DNA of 64,000 nt, from NCBI GenBank assembly GCA_036971615.1, contig JAYKKR010000003.1:1550001-1614000 (forward strand), in the 5' to 3' direction. The position numbers were made by a program, and so were the translations under genes. Positions 23,063-34,164 of the stretch are shown in pieces. The DNA comes from Amyloporia xantha (Eukaryota > Basidiomycota > Agaricomycetes > Polyporales > Adustoporiaceae). Position 1 is the stretch's first letter. The number at the start of each line of letters is the position of its first letter. A model generated the notes under the pieces. It did no database searches and was not told the origin of the DNA. It worked only from the letters and a program-made list of their open reading frames with translations.

Positions 23063-24860
23063 ATGACAGACCTGCAAACACGACCCCACATTGCAATTCA
23101 ACCAAGAACTGTGATCCCCGCTCCTCAACCTGCTCACCCAGGTATGAACATTTTGTCTCTTCTACCATGTCCGTCCTAATCTATTTCCAGCGTACTTCAA
23201 CAATATCACGCGATGGTCCTCCTCCGTGACGCCGCCCCCAACAAATGGCAGGACAAATCCCACAAGAGCTCGTACGCGTCCTACGCGAGGTAGTACGCTT
23301 GCCACAACATCTCAAATACCCGCTAGCCCATCCCCTTTCCAGCCTGAAACCCCACTACCATCTGCTCCAAGTCTCCCGACTGCAGCAGAAGCCTCGTCGT
23401 TTCCCTCACAACCCTCTACCAGTGTTCCAGCAGCCCCTCAAGCTCTTCACTCAACATATGCATCGCGTTTACGTACCGGCACCACCCTGCTTATGCAGCC
23501 CATCCTAGCACCCTCTTCTGTCGCCGCTATCACAACGCGTTCGGCACGCCGCGGAGGGGCCGTGAACTATGCGGATCCAGGGTCGGGCGATGAGTTCCCT
23601 GATGCTGGGGCTATCGATTCGGATGATTCGGATTTTGTGGCCAGCGGAGGCACAAGGACGGCTGTCCGTGCTGCGCGGTTGCATGGCAAAGCTCCTGCAG
23701 GCTCGTCAGTGTTTCATGCAGGAACTTCCACATTATCAGCCCCACTCGCTCAATCGCAGCAACGAAATGAGCTAGACCAAAGTTATTTGGGGATGATACC
23801 ACCTTCAAGATTTATCACTGCTAAACCAGTAGCACCAACAAAACATGAACATTTGTGAGTATTGTTTCGTGAATATAACTCGAGCGTTCTGAATAGGCTT
23901 TGAGGTAGCTCGCCTGAACATATGGAGGCTCAGGCAAGAAAACCGACTTCCCTGGTACCAATTCGCGTCGAATTCGAGACGGACACGCATCGAATACGGG
24001 ACTGCTTCGTATGGAATCTGCATGAAGATCTCATCAAGCCAGAAACATTTGCAAAAACCTTCTGTATAGACCTGGATCTTCCCACCAATCCTTGGGCAGA
24101 CACAGTCGCGAATCAAATACGCGCACAGTTGGAGGAGCACGAAGGGGTTGCTTCGATGGACTTCGGGGTGCCGGAGCCGGAGTTAGAAGAACAGCTTCCG
24201 GAAGGTGAAGAGATGGGCGAATGCCGTGTTATTCTGAGTGTAAGCCTCTTCCCCTGTGATGGGTGTCCATCCGTCTCACGCGAAAGTTTTATCTAGATTG
24301 ATGTGCAAATTGCTACCTATCACCTAGCAGATCACATTGAATGGGATTTGCTTTCCCCCTTGACCCCAGAAGCGTTCGCGAGCAAGCTATGTTCGGAGCT
24401 TGGTCTGTCGGGGGAGGCCATACCGCTCGTAGCGCATGCCATACACGAAGAGCTGGTCAAGCACAAACGCGATGCTCTCGAGTGGGGTGTCATCGGCGGT
24501 GAGAACAGAGATGCTCCCGACGAAAATGGTGAGAGACCGCGCGACAAGAGCGGGCTGAGCCTGATGAAGGATAAGACCGGGTTGGGACTTGGATGGGGCC
24601 GTGCACCCAAAGATGGTCGAGGTCCAAAGCCACTAAGGAGCGTATGGAGAGATTGGGCTGAGGCGGAGGAGTTCAAGACACGATTTGAAGTCTTGACTGC
24701 GGAGGAAGTAGAAAGAAGAGAGATCGAGAGAGAGCGGGCCAGTCGGTGAGTTCCCAACTCATTTCTATTTTGAATTGTCCGGACTGAGGATCTTCGTAGA
24801 CGCTTGCGACGCGAGACGTCGAAGTTTCAGTCGCAGACAACGTCTCGGAGACGGCGATGA
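23063..24860 (+). CDS. SFH1: SNF5/SMARCB1-family chromatin remodelling subunit (Sfh1-like)
   Basis: SNF5-domain proteins are core subunits of SWI/SNF and RSC remodellers in the nucleus. The ATG at 23063 (MTDLQTRPHIAIQPRTVIPAP) is followed by an intron joining HP to AYFNNITRWSSSVTPPP. A Pro/Ser-rich N-terminal region contains ITTRSARRGGAVNYADPGSGDE, a motif typical of the Sfh1/Snf5 N-terminus. Two SNF5 repeats follow: LVPIRVEFETDTHRIRDCFVWN, and, after an intron at about 24241-24299, IDVQIATYHLADHIEWDL with AIPLVAHAIHEEL. A small last exon adds a basic tail ending TTSRRRR. Total length is about 525 residues. The layout suits the RSC-type subunit Sfh1, but one SNF5 gene may serve both complexes, so the symbol is tentative. 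Confidence 0.9.
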
Positions 24861-25060
24861 CAAAACTCGCTATGCCCTATTTCTCGCTTTCGGTTCACTA
24901 TTGTACACTGGTATACATACATCGTGGTAATAGCGGTCATGTAATGCTCTTGACATTTCGCAACAGATCATCAAAATGTACACTGATATTAATGCGGCCA
25001 TCAGTGAAGCGTCACTCTAATTCATCCTCACATTGCTTCCCCATTCGCAGCTTGACATTC

Positions 25061-27073
25061 TTAAAGCACACCTGAGCACACCCCTTCGATCCAGTCAGTG
25101 TCGCTCCTGACTGTGGTAAGATTTTCATATCCCTCTTCGGTGATCACCACAACATCCTCGATCCTCACGCCCCCCACGCTCTCGTATCGCCTGAGGACAT
25201 CATGGTCGATGTGTCGCGAGTCACGAACAGGGGCAAGGAGATGTGGCGAGAAGTAGATACCGGGTTCCACAGTCTGAGATTTTCAATCAGCAGGCGTCTC
25301 ATATCTGCAGCAAATCAAACTACTTACTACGACCATATTCTCCTCAAGGGGTAAAAGAAGTCGCAAGTAAGTATAGAATGACTCGTGACCAAGCTCGACG
25401 CCCTTGCCCACAGTGTCGTTCTTCTCTGGCTTGCTCGCACTGGGCACGTCATGCACATCTAACCCGAGCGAGTGCCCGACTCCATGCGGAAAGAACGCAG
25501 CGCTCACACCGCTGGCCAGGATCGCTTCCTCGGCGTTCCATGACCCCGAGTTGGGCGAGTTTGGTGTCTTGAAGATGCCGAGCCGCTGGAAGCCACGGAC
25601 GAGTGTGCGATGACAGAGCAGCTGAATGGCAGTCCAATGAATTCCTGGCTTCAGGGCTTCCATGGAGAGCTGAAGGTGGATATCAGAGACCAGCTTCGCG
25701 TGTAAAGCTAATGGAAAGAGGTCACACCCTTTGCATCTCAAGCACGAGCTCGTAGATGGCCTTCGCCTCGGGGGTGAACTTTCCTCCGTTCCCGACAGGC
25801 ATCGTGCGGGTGACTGCAGCACACAAAGTCCGCTTATTTTAAGGAAAGGAAAGGAAGATGCCAAATGGTGACCCACTGTCCGCAGCATAGCAATTCCATT
25901 CGCAGCCAGCGTCGATAAGTAGTACCTGAGGGTTGAGCTGTCTAGCCTCATCGTGCGTGAGGCAGCCACCGTTCTCGTGTCCATGTGCAGCTACTGGACC
26001 CCAGGCGAATTCGCGATCATTGCAGCAATAATGGAGCGTGGATGCCCGAGTTGAAGCTGCAACAATAGGAAGATATGCTTGATGAACAGCTCTAGAGAGT
26101 GAGTGATTATTCGTCAGCACAATCCTCATATTCAAAACACTTCAGTTACCCTTCTCTCCGGCAGGAAGCCACGAAGAGCGCCTCAGCCTCAGCCTCCTTC
26201 TCTATCAACCACTCACTGGGTAGCAGCGGCCTCTCCACGCCAGCCCCCTTACCTTTCTTGATGGCTCCTCGGACACCCTGGCCAAGGACACGCATAACAA
26301 CTTCATGCGCACGGGAACTGATAGCATTAGCCTTCCTAATCGCCTCGATCTCGTCCGCGTCCTTCGTGAGACGTGCGCGATGGAGGGCCGTCAAAAGGTA
26401 ATCGTCGGTTACAGACGTATTCTTCGGGATTACAAGACCGGTGTACTGCGCACGAAGTGTTGGGAACAACGGTGACCCAGCGGGGAGGATATGAAATGTT
26501 GCAGCTGGGTAGGCTTTGATCTGTTCCTTGATCGCCCCGGTGAGTTCAGCCAGGTACTCAACTCGAGTCACCTGGTGAGTCGCTGCGGCTTCCTCAACCG
26601 TAGGCGAAGGCACGGACCACATGAGATCCGCAATCTCAGCTTTAGGGATGAACAGTTGTATGAGAGGGTTGGTTGCGAGTGATGTACCGTTCTGGTAGGT
26701 GAGAAGGAGGTACGACGAAGGTATCGTGCATCCTGAGAGATAATAGAAATTGGATTCCTGCCCCAAAGAGTATTAGACGATGGACGTGAATACATTCAAT
26801 CGACGACTGGACCTGCCGGAAGACCATCTCACGATCTGTGTCATTCCTGAAGGGCGTTTCACCTCCAGCCAGGAGAATGATTTGGGGCTACATCTTGTCA
26901 GATTAACCCCAAACTCAGACCACTGAGCCTACATACGTTGTTCTGTTCCGCCGCAGGTAAATGCTCTACGAGCTTGCCAAAGGTCTTTATAACATGAGCC
27001 TGAGCTTCGGACAGAAGTCGATTTCAGACCTCGGTTCAAATGCGGATGGCTTTGATTACTCACCTGGATACAT
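25061..27073 (-). CDS. Xaa-Pro dipeptidase (prolidase), metallopeptidase M24
   Basis: Prolidase hydrolyses Xaa-Pro dipeptides with two metal ions held by a pita-bread fold. I place the start at 27073: a short exon MYPA is spliced, in phase, to QAHVIKTFGKLVEHLPAAEQNN, the fungal prolidase N-terminus. The next exons give PQIILLAGGETPFRND and ESNFYYLSGC. The catalytic domain shows all five expected ligands in context. These are Asp in LIDAGCEWNCYAAD and the second Asp at its end, His in FPHGVGHSLGLDVHDV, Glu in VEPGIYFSPHL and Glu in GVRIEDVVVI. The length of about 490 residues and domain order are normal. An intron separates LIDAGCEWNCYAADS from VTRTMPVGNGGKFTPEA. The gene is convergent with the SNF5 gene, 200 bp away. 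Confidence 0.92.
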
Positions 27074-27974
27074 ATCGCCTGCGTTGTTTCGCTCGTTGAT
27101 ATCTATGCTTCAACGATCCCTTGTTTCTGAGTGTTATTACAGAATGGTGGCGGTTCTGGGACAAGCTCGACGGAGGTCACCCAGACGTCCCCAAATATCA
27201 GCCACTCAGGCTTGTTCCAAATAACCCTTTATTTGGATATCTTGACATGCGTAGGCTGCAGCCTTACGTAAGGATAGGAGGTACAACCGGGCCGAACCTC
27301 GGGTCTTCAACCTTGTTTTCACGGCTTTTCGCTCCCCTCTCCTATTCGTTCCTGCTCTAATGGGAGGTGGCATTGTGAGGTGGCATGCCGTTGTAGCCGT
27401 ACTTGCATGCCGCCTCCTGGCTCCTGCCGCTGTGGCGTCGAATATGCCCGAGCAGCCACACTTGACGGTACTTCCTGATAATTGGGGGTGGCGGGGTGGC
27501 ACGCGGCCTTGTATACCAGTGTGCCATCGGGGATTTTCAGTTGTCAGTGCTTTTGCATCTTGCGATTTTCACGTTTTTGATCTGATTATGGGACGGTAAA
27601 GCACCTTACGTCGAAGGTGGGCTGTGGTCTAGATGAAGGACAGGTTTTGGCATGTTAGCACTGAACTTGCTGTTTTCGGATGGTCTGTCGAGCTTGAGGG
27701 CATGCGTGTAGTATTGAACATGTACAGCTCAATATGTATTTTGTAGGACAGCTGAAACATAGAAGTCTGAATTGTATCGTCAAGCATTATTGTGCTGCAA
27801 TCGCCGGGTCAGTCGCATTTACGGCGCTACATATTATGAGTGGTTATTTGGAACCGGCGGGCGGAGCTGCCAATATCTACAAGTTCTTAACTTGCCGGAG
27901 ATCATCCTTCCTGTACTCCTCCTACCCGCGCCGGTTAGCCCCTTCACCTTTGACTCGGGGTCAATCTCACAAGC
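27074..27974. other. divergent intergenic region, no gene seen
   Basis: About 900 bp separate the start codons of prolidase and RRP42 and probably hold two promoters. Short open frames on both strands lack motifs. Confidence 0.45.
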
Positions 27975-29239
27975 ATGGCCTCGCCATTCGTCTCTAAATC
28001 TGAAAAGTCGTATATTCGGAGTTCCTTGCAGTCGACTCCTCCTTTGCGCGCCGACGGCCGTTCCTTGCTCGATTATCGGACAGTTCTACTAGAAACTGGT
28101 GTTGCTCCCCTAGCAAACGGTAGTGCTAAGCTCAATATTGGAAAATACCCTCATGAGGGCGGCGGGGGAACGGAGGTTCTCGCTGCAGTGAAGCTGGAAG
28201 TAGAAGACGTCGAGGAAGGTGACGGCGTCGACGGTGGTAGGGTTGTATGTTCAGTAATATGGTGCGTATAGCCCTTTGACACCGCGAAGACAGACATTCT
28301 ACCCTGCTGGGCTCGTCTGAACGCGTACTATACGTTGGTCTCTATCAACACCATAGCTGAATGATACAAAGATAGTTCTCCCTCTGCCTACCCGCACCTG
28401 CAGTCGAACGCGCTCGACGAGCTCCAGTACGACCTGACAGCCATCCTCCACCAGACACTCTCGCACCCATCGCTCCATCCACCAAATCTCGGTATCCTCG
28501 CTCGAAAAAAATCGTGGCTGTTGAATCTCGACGTTGCAGTCCTCGCAGACGCAGGAAATGTTCTTGACGCAATTTTCATGGCCTCCCGCGCAGCATTATG
28601 GGACACAAAAGTTCCACGTACTCGTGCTATTCAGTACAAGGTGACTCGTGTTGCGCTCGGCGGCGTCGCAGACGTGGACATGGACCCGGATGCAGGGCAG
28701 GAGGCGACCGGTAGCGCGTTTGACACGCGCGACATGGCAAAGACAGCGGCTGATTTCGAGCTGCCTGATTACTGGGATGAGGGCGAGGTACTGGGAGGCA
28801 GGGAGCAATGGCCTGTATGTGTTACGCTTAATATTGTACGTTCATTGCAGGTTTTATTTTCTACTCTTATCTCAACACGTTGTGTGCGACAGCTACCACC
28901 AGTGCATTACCTGGACGCCACACCTCTAGAGGAGACATCTACACCTCTGAGGCTACTGCTTGCATTTTCCTTCCCCCCAAATTCACCTCCCAGTCTCCAA
29001 GCGATGCGCTTACTGGGACCTGGAGAGGTAACGTTTGCCCAGATGAAAACTCTGATAGCAGTGCGTGGTCTATGTTTCTATCGTCGGTATGATCGTCCTG
29101 ACAGTCCATCCAGGATGGAGAGAAATATGCACGAGAATTGTTCACAGCGCTAGAAGCCAAGTTGCGTGATGAAGATTTGCGGAGAAATGTGAAAGCCAGA
29201 GACAAATTTGCCGATTCGGTGATTGTCGAGGTTTTCTGA
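27975..29239 (+). CDS. RRP42: exosome complex subunit Rrp42 (RNase PH fold)
   Basis: Rrp42 (EXOSC7) is a non-catalytic RNase PH-like subunit of the RNA exosome ring, which acts in nuclear and cytoplasmic RNA processing and decay. The start at 27975 gives MASPFVSKSEKSYIRSSLQ, then PPLRADGRSLLDYRTV, the family opening. The core has GSAKLNIG, TEVLAAVKLEVE, an intron at about 28262-28373, then NALDELQYDLTAILHQTL, LNLDVAVLADAGNVLDAIFMASRAAL and an acidic insert (DVDMDPDAGQEA). The C-terminal part reads LPPVHYLDATPLEE, GPGEVTFAQMKTLI and KLRDEDLRRNVKARDKFADSV, ending VIVEVF. At least three introns are needed. About 340 residues. Confidence 0.9.
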
Positions 29240-29331
29240 GCTGTCTGCACACCGTCACAATCGTATCAAAAGTACACCATGCGTGGAAACCTAGTAGCCT
29301 ATTATTACATCGAATTGCCATGTACTTATTA

Positions 29332-31074
29332 TCAAGACAGTGTATTCTCAGGTGCATGTGCCCTAAGCACTCTGTTGAGCCCTTCCCTCTCCATGCAATT
29401 CTCAAACTTGAAGCTCTCTGCGAGGCGCTCCAGTCCCGGTTCCTCCATTCCTCGGAAATGCTCCGCCCATTCTCGCACCATAAATTCACTCACTAGTATA
29501 TTTCTCGCCAAAACTTCGACGCGCCTCTCAAGGGACCATATAGGATAAGGATACAATCGTTGGTCTTCCTCGTTAGGTACGTTTTCCTTAATGAGATCGA
29601 CAAGAGGGCCATATATACCGCGCACGAAGCGGTCGTCGGCTCCCCAGGCGTCCACAGCGAGGCGGTACTTCTTGTGTAGGAAGTCCTTGAATAGTTTCAT
29701 GTAGGGCGTCTCGCGCGAGACGTAGACCATCCCTTGGAAGCCGATGTCTTTGTACAGCCAAATCGACCAACTCAGACGGTCCTGCACCGCACAGGATTGA
29801 GATACGTTGAGATACTGAGTAAGGTCACTGACCTTGCGGTACATTTCCAATTGATCATTCAATACCATGTATCGCCGCTCATTGATCTCGTCCGTCGCTT
29901 CCCCGTCGTACTCCTTGCGAGCATATACAGGGCCCCACTCACCGTTCCAGACACACAGCCCGCGTTGGTCCATCCACTCGCGCTTCTTCTCGTAGCTGCG
30001 GTGCATACGCCGGCGCTGCTCATCTGTACGCGCATATGCCTCAGGCGACTTCGGGAAGCCATAAAGCGAGTAGTCGTGGATGGCGTACGCCGCATTGAGC
30101 CACCGGGTACCCGCGTCCTCTGGGAACCCGGAGAAGTCTGACGCAAACGTGTTTCCGTCGAGAAAGAGCATGTGGTTGGGGTCGACCGACTGGATCGCGG
30201 TGTATACGCGGTCGTAGAACGCGACCAGTCCGGAATGGCGCGAGTCAGCGGGCTCGTTCATGGGGTTGTAGCCTGCGATCCACTAGGATATGGCTGAGTC
30301 TCGCAATGCGTAGGGTGCGTGTCGACTACTAGTAGACACGGACTGACCTTCTCGTCCTTGTAATGCCGCGCGATTTCCGTCCAAAGCCACACGAGTCTGT
30401 CTTGGAAGTCCTTGTGAATCCAGAAAGATGCGATGTGCGAGCCATGGTCCGAGTGCCATCCGCCGTTCTGCCCGCCGGGGGCAGTGTGCATGTCAAGGAT
30501 GGTGTAGACACCGTGCTTGGCACAGGCAGCGACCACACGATCGAGATGTCTGAATCCTTCTGGCTTGAGTACCTGGGGGTTCATGTCATCTTCGAAATGC
30601 CGGTAGTTGATCGCTATGCGGATGCAGTTCAGCCCGAGCGACTTGAAGAATGCTGCATCTGGCTCTGCAAAGAAGTGTTCCAAGAACTAGGCTCAGACGG
30701 TGAGTCTCTATGGGTCCAGCGGCATTCAGAAATTGGAATTGAGGGGTACCTTGTCGAAGAAGAAATCAGATTTCTGCTGGCCCAGCACTTCGGCCAGGGC
30801 GTCACGGATCTGAAATTCGCAACCTGGATAACCTGCACGGCGCAGTCAAATTCCGCATCGTGCAGACATCCCCCAGCGTAGAGCCACTGTAATTGTAGCG
30901 TACCGGTGATGAAGTTCTCCATCCTGTATTCATGTTCAGCCTCCAGTATCACATAGAATACGGATCTCTACATACTCACGTCATCCACCCACCCAAACCT
31001 GCCCCTCTGAGTATCACCTCACGTCCCTCCCCGTCCACGATCTTAACACCGTCGATTTTGAGGAAGCTCGACAT
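29332..31074 (-). CDS. glycoside hydrolase family 5 protein, copy A
   Basis: GH5 enzymes cleave beta-glycosidic bonds by a retaining mechanism in a TIM barrel. The start at 31074 gives MSSFLKIDGVKIVDGEGREVILRG-type sequence, then GAGLGGW. Key barrel motifs are FKSLGLNCIRIAINYRHFEDDMNP, HGVYTILDMHTAPGGQN, the acid/base motif GYNPMNEPAD and the nucleophile motif GLCVWNGEWGPVY. No signal peptide is visible, so it may be intracellular, unlike wall-acting GH5 enzymes. The protein is about 490 residues and ends HAPENTLS. Introns are short (for example about 64 nt between FFFDK and FLEHFF). It is paralogous along its full length to the divergent gene at 31710-33728. Subfamily and substrate are not assignable by eye; GH5 includes glucanases and steryl-glucosidase relatives. 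Confidence 0.9.
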
Positions 31075-31709
31075 GCTGACTGTCTCGAAGCTAGATAGAA
31101 GTACTCATCTCGACGGCGACAGTCTTATACTCTAATTCAACATCGTCTGGAGCACTTGAGCGGACACATGACAGAGGAATCTTGACTGCAAAAATAAAGG
31201 GGATGACCGGTGACCATGTATTATTGTCCGAGAAATCAGCAGGTTCTTGCGACGGGCGCGCAGGGACTCGGTACGTTTGGTCGAGATGACGGTAACTAAA
31301 AGGCTAATTTCGAACCATGGTATTTACGTATTTAGTCTCCTAAGCTTTCAGGCACACTGGAATAATAAATAAAACAGATAGTACAGCCCACTTCACTGTG
31401 GCGGTCCTCATGTACTAGTAGAGCTCCTGCGCACTGAGTTGTTCCGGTATCCATTTGTACTCTAATTATCTTCTACGTATCTCGTCTTCTCGTACGCGCA
31501 GCAGGTCTACCCCGCATTATTTCATCCGAATGCGGGGAAATCTCTGATCTAGGAACATATGGACGGAGAAACTTCGGTGGGCACGAGGAGCGCGGACCGT
31601 GCTCAGCCCAGGGGCGAACATAACATGATCCATCGTAGTCCAGCTGTGCATCTCTGCACTATATAAAAGATGGCTCTTTGCTACCTGTACGGTACTGAAT
31701 CTTTCTATC
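31075..31709. promoter_or_regulatory. shared divergent promoter region of the two GH5 genes
   Basis: This 635 bp separates the two divergent start codons. A TATA-like box, TATATAAAAG (31660-31669), lies 40 bp upstream of the copy B start codon on the plus strand, a usual core-promoter distance. No equally clear box was found for copy A. Confidence 0.55.
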
Positions 31710-33728
31710 ATGGCCTATCTAAAAGTTTCGGGGACCAAGATCGTTGACCAGAACGACGTGGAAGTTATTCTGCGCGGTGCGGGACTTGGAGGATGGATGA
31801 AGTGCGTATCGCTCCGTGTACAGACATGCAGATCCTAATAATACAGCTTGTTGACAGTATGGAGAACTTCATCTCCGGTAGGTCAAAGTATCAGCCCAGA
31901 CGACCTAAAAATACGAACCGCTCTTACAGGATATCCGGGCTGTGAATTCCAAATACGTGCTGCCCTAGCGGATGTGGTCGGGCAGGAGAAGTCTGAGTTC
32001 TTCTTTGACAAGGTACGTGTGGATTAATTTCGTACATGCTGGAAGAAATGCTCGATACGGGTGGTTGTACGAGTTGTCTGAGGGTTCCTTGCTCGTTGGG
32101 TCTAATTGCATGATCCCTTCGTCCGATTCCCGCGGATATCTGGTGCCATTTCGCTATCTGGTACATTACAACCTTCTCCGTGGAATGGGCAAGTCGCTTC
32201 CAACCCAGTCTGTATTGCATGACGACCCTATTCGGCTCGTCGCCGTTTGCCCTAAAGACGGCTGCAGATTGAGATGTGTAAATGTGGACGTAACAATGCA
32301 CTGTTTGGAAGCCGCTATTGAAATTTGGTCTCCCGTTTACGAGGTGGTTCCCGTCATCTGACGTGCTCGTCCGCAGTTCTTGGAATACTTCTTTCAAGAC
32401 GCCGATGCCGCCTTTTTCAAGAGCTTAGGTTTGAACTGCATCCGCATCCCGTTCAATTACCGACACTTTGAAGGTACGTGTAATTGGAGTGATATGAACC
32501 CACTTCTCGAACCCTCCCTGAACCAACGGTTGACAGATGACATGAACCCGCGCGTCCTGAAGCGCGAGGGATTCAAGCACTTGGATCGAGTAATTGATCT
32601 ATGCGCCAAACACGGCATCTATACAATTCTTGATTTGCATGCTGCTCCGGGTGGACAGAACACCGACTGGCATTCGGACGCGGGAACGCACATCGCCAAC
32701 TTTTGGAATCACAAAGATTTCCAGGACCGGACGATTTGGCTCTGGGAAGAGCTCGCGAAACACTATGTCGGTAACACATGGATCGCGGGTTACAACCCCC
32801 TCAACGAGCCCACGGACCCCTACCACACGCGGGTCGTCGATTTCTATGACCGAGTATACCAGGCTATCCGGAAGATCGATCCCCACCATGCGCTCTTCTT
32901 CGACGGCAATACTTTCGCGTCGGATTTCTCGCACTTCGGCGACGCGCACAAGCGCTGGGAGAACTCGGCGTACTCAATCCATGACTACAGTCTGTTCGGG
33001 TTCCCGAGCTCTCCTGAAGCGTATGTCAGCAATGAGACGCAGCGGAGACGCCTGCGGACGGAGCTACGAGAAGAAGCGGGAGTGGATGGACGCCCGCGGG
33101 TTGTGTGTGTGGAATGGTGAGTGGGGCCCGGTGTATGCGCGGAAGGAGTATGAGGGCGAGAGGACTGAGTCCATCAACGCCGAGAGGTACCAGGTGTTGA
33201 AAGACCAGTTGGACATATACAACAAGGTGAAAGAAATGCTATTTTATCGTGATGCGAACTTGCTGACAATCCAACTAGGACCGTCTGAGCTGGACCATCT
33301 GGCTGTACAAGGACATTGGCTTCCAGGGCATGGTCTACGTCTCCCGGGACACGCCGTATATGACACTGTTCAAGGACTTCCTCGCGCAGTCGCACCGTCT
33401 CGCCATCGATGCCTGGGGCGCGGATGACTCGCAAGTGCGCCACATCTACCAGCCCCTGATCGACCACATCACCAAAGAGGTCCCGCCGGAGCATCAGAAC
33501 CTCTACCCCTTCCCTGTGTGGAAACTGGCCGACCGCGTTGGGCGTCTTTCCCGAAACATCCTGCTCTCAGAATTTCTGGTCAAGCCGTGGGCAGAGCACT
33601 TCAGGGGAAAGAGCGAGAAGGAGCTCGACGAGATTGCGAAGAGCTTCAGTTTCGAATACTGTCTGCATCGCGATGGGCTGAACAAAATTTTAACCGACAA
33701 TGCGAGCCTGGTAGGAGAATCTAAGTGA
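31710..33728 (+). CDS. glycoside hydrolase family 5 protein, copy B, with frame disruption possibly spliced out
   Basis: Copy B is a full-length paralog of copy A: MAYLKVSGTKIVDQNDVEVILRG, GAGLGGWMNMENFISGYPG, FKSLGLNCIRIPFNYRHFE, HGIYTILDLHAAPGGQN, acid/base GYNPLNEPTD and nucleophile GLCVWNGEWGPVY. Differences from copy A are a 364-nt intron (32013-32376) where copy A has about 64 nt, and an extra 63-nt intron (32474-32536). A 1-nt frame shift sits near 33057-33061. The segment homologous to copy A's SPEAY...RSYEKKREW reads in one frame to QRRRLR and in the next frame from RSYEKK. Splicing a 43-nt GTATGT...AG intron (33021-33063) would restore frame as SPEA|YEKKREW. The protein ends LVGESK. 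If that intron is not used, copy B is truncated and should be called a pseudogene. Confidence 0.78.
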
Positions 33729-34164
33729 GGCGACAAGGGCTGCTCTGCCAATGAATATCACTCGAATTTGTTGTAATTGTACTTATGCGATCTTTAGCGT
33801 TGCTAATGCATAAATCATCCTGCTCATCAATCCCCTTACTTGCAAGGAGAAATGTATTTGTCCTTACGATATTATTCTCCTTCTATTGGCTTTCATGATC
33901 GAAAATTAGTATTCGGGCCTCACTCAGTTCGTAAGCAAGCAAGGGCGGCGCTTCCGAGTACTAAATACCCGACCTTTAATCCTTATAGTCCTCCAACAGC
34001 AGGATGACAGCGGACTATGCGAGCATAATTCTGACTCGGAAAAACGTTGTCAGAGTCCAGACACTCTCGACATGAATTCAATACCAAAATAACGAGCCCA
34101 ATGCTACGCCCAGCTAGTCGTACATTACAGTTACACCCGATCAGCTTCGCACTTAGCTGCATCG
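33729..34164. other. convergent intergenic region, no gene seen
   Basis: This 436 bp holds the 3' ends of GH5 copy B and the monooxygenase. Nothing else is recognised. Confidence 0.45.

Noticed and set aside
31924..32397. 157-codon antisense frame across the long GH5 intron
   Set aside because: It overlaps GH5 exons on the opposite strand, has no motif, and long chance frames are common in GC-balanced DNA.
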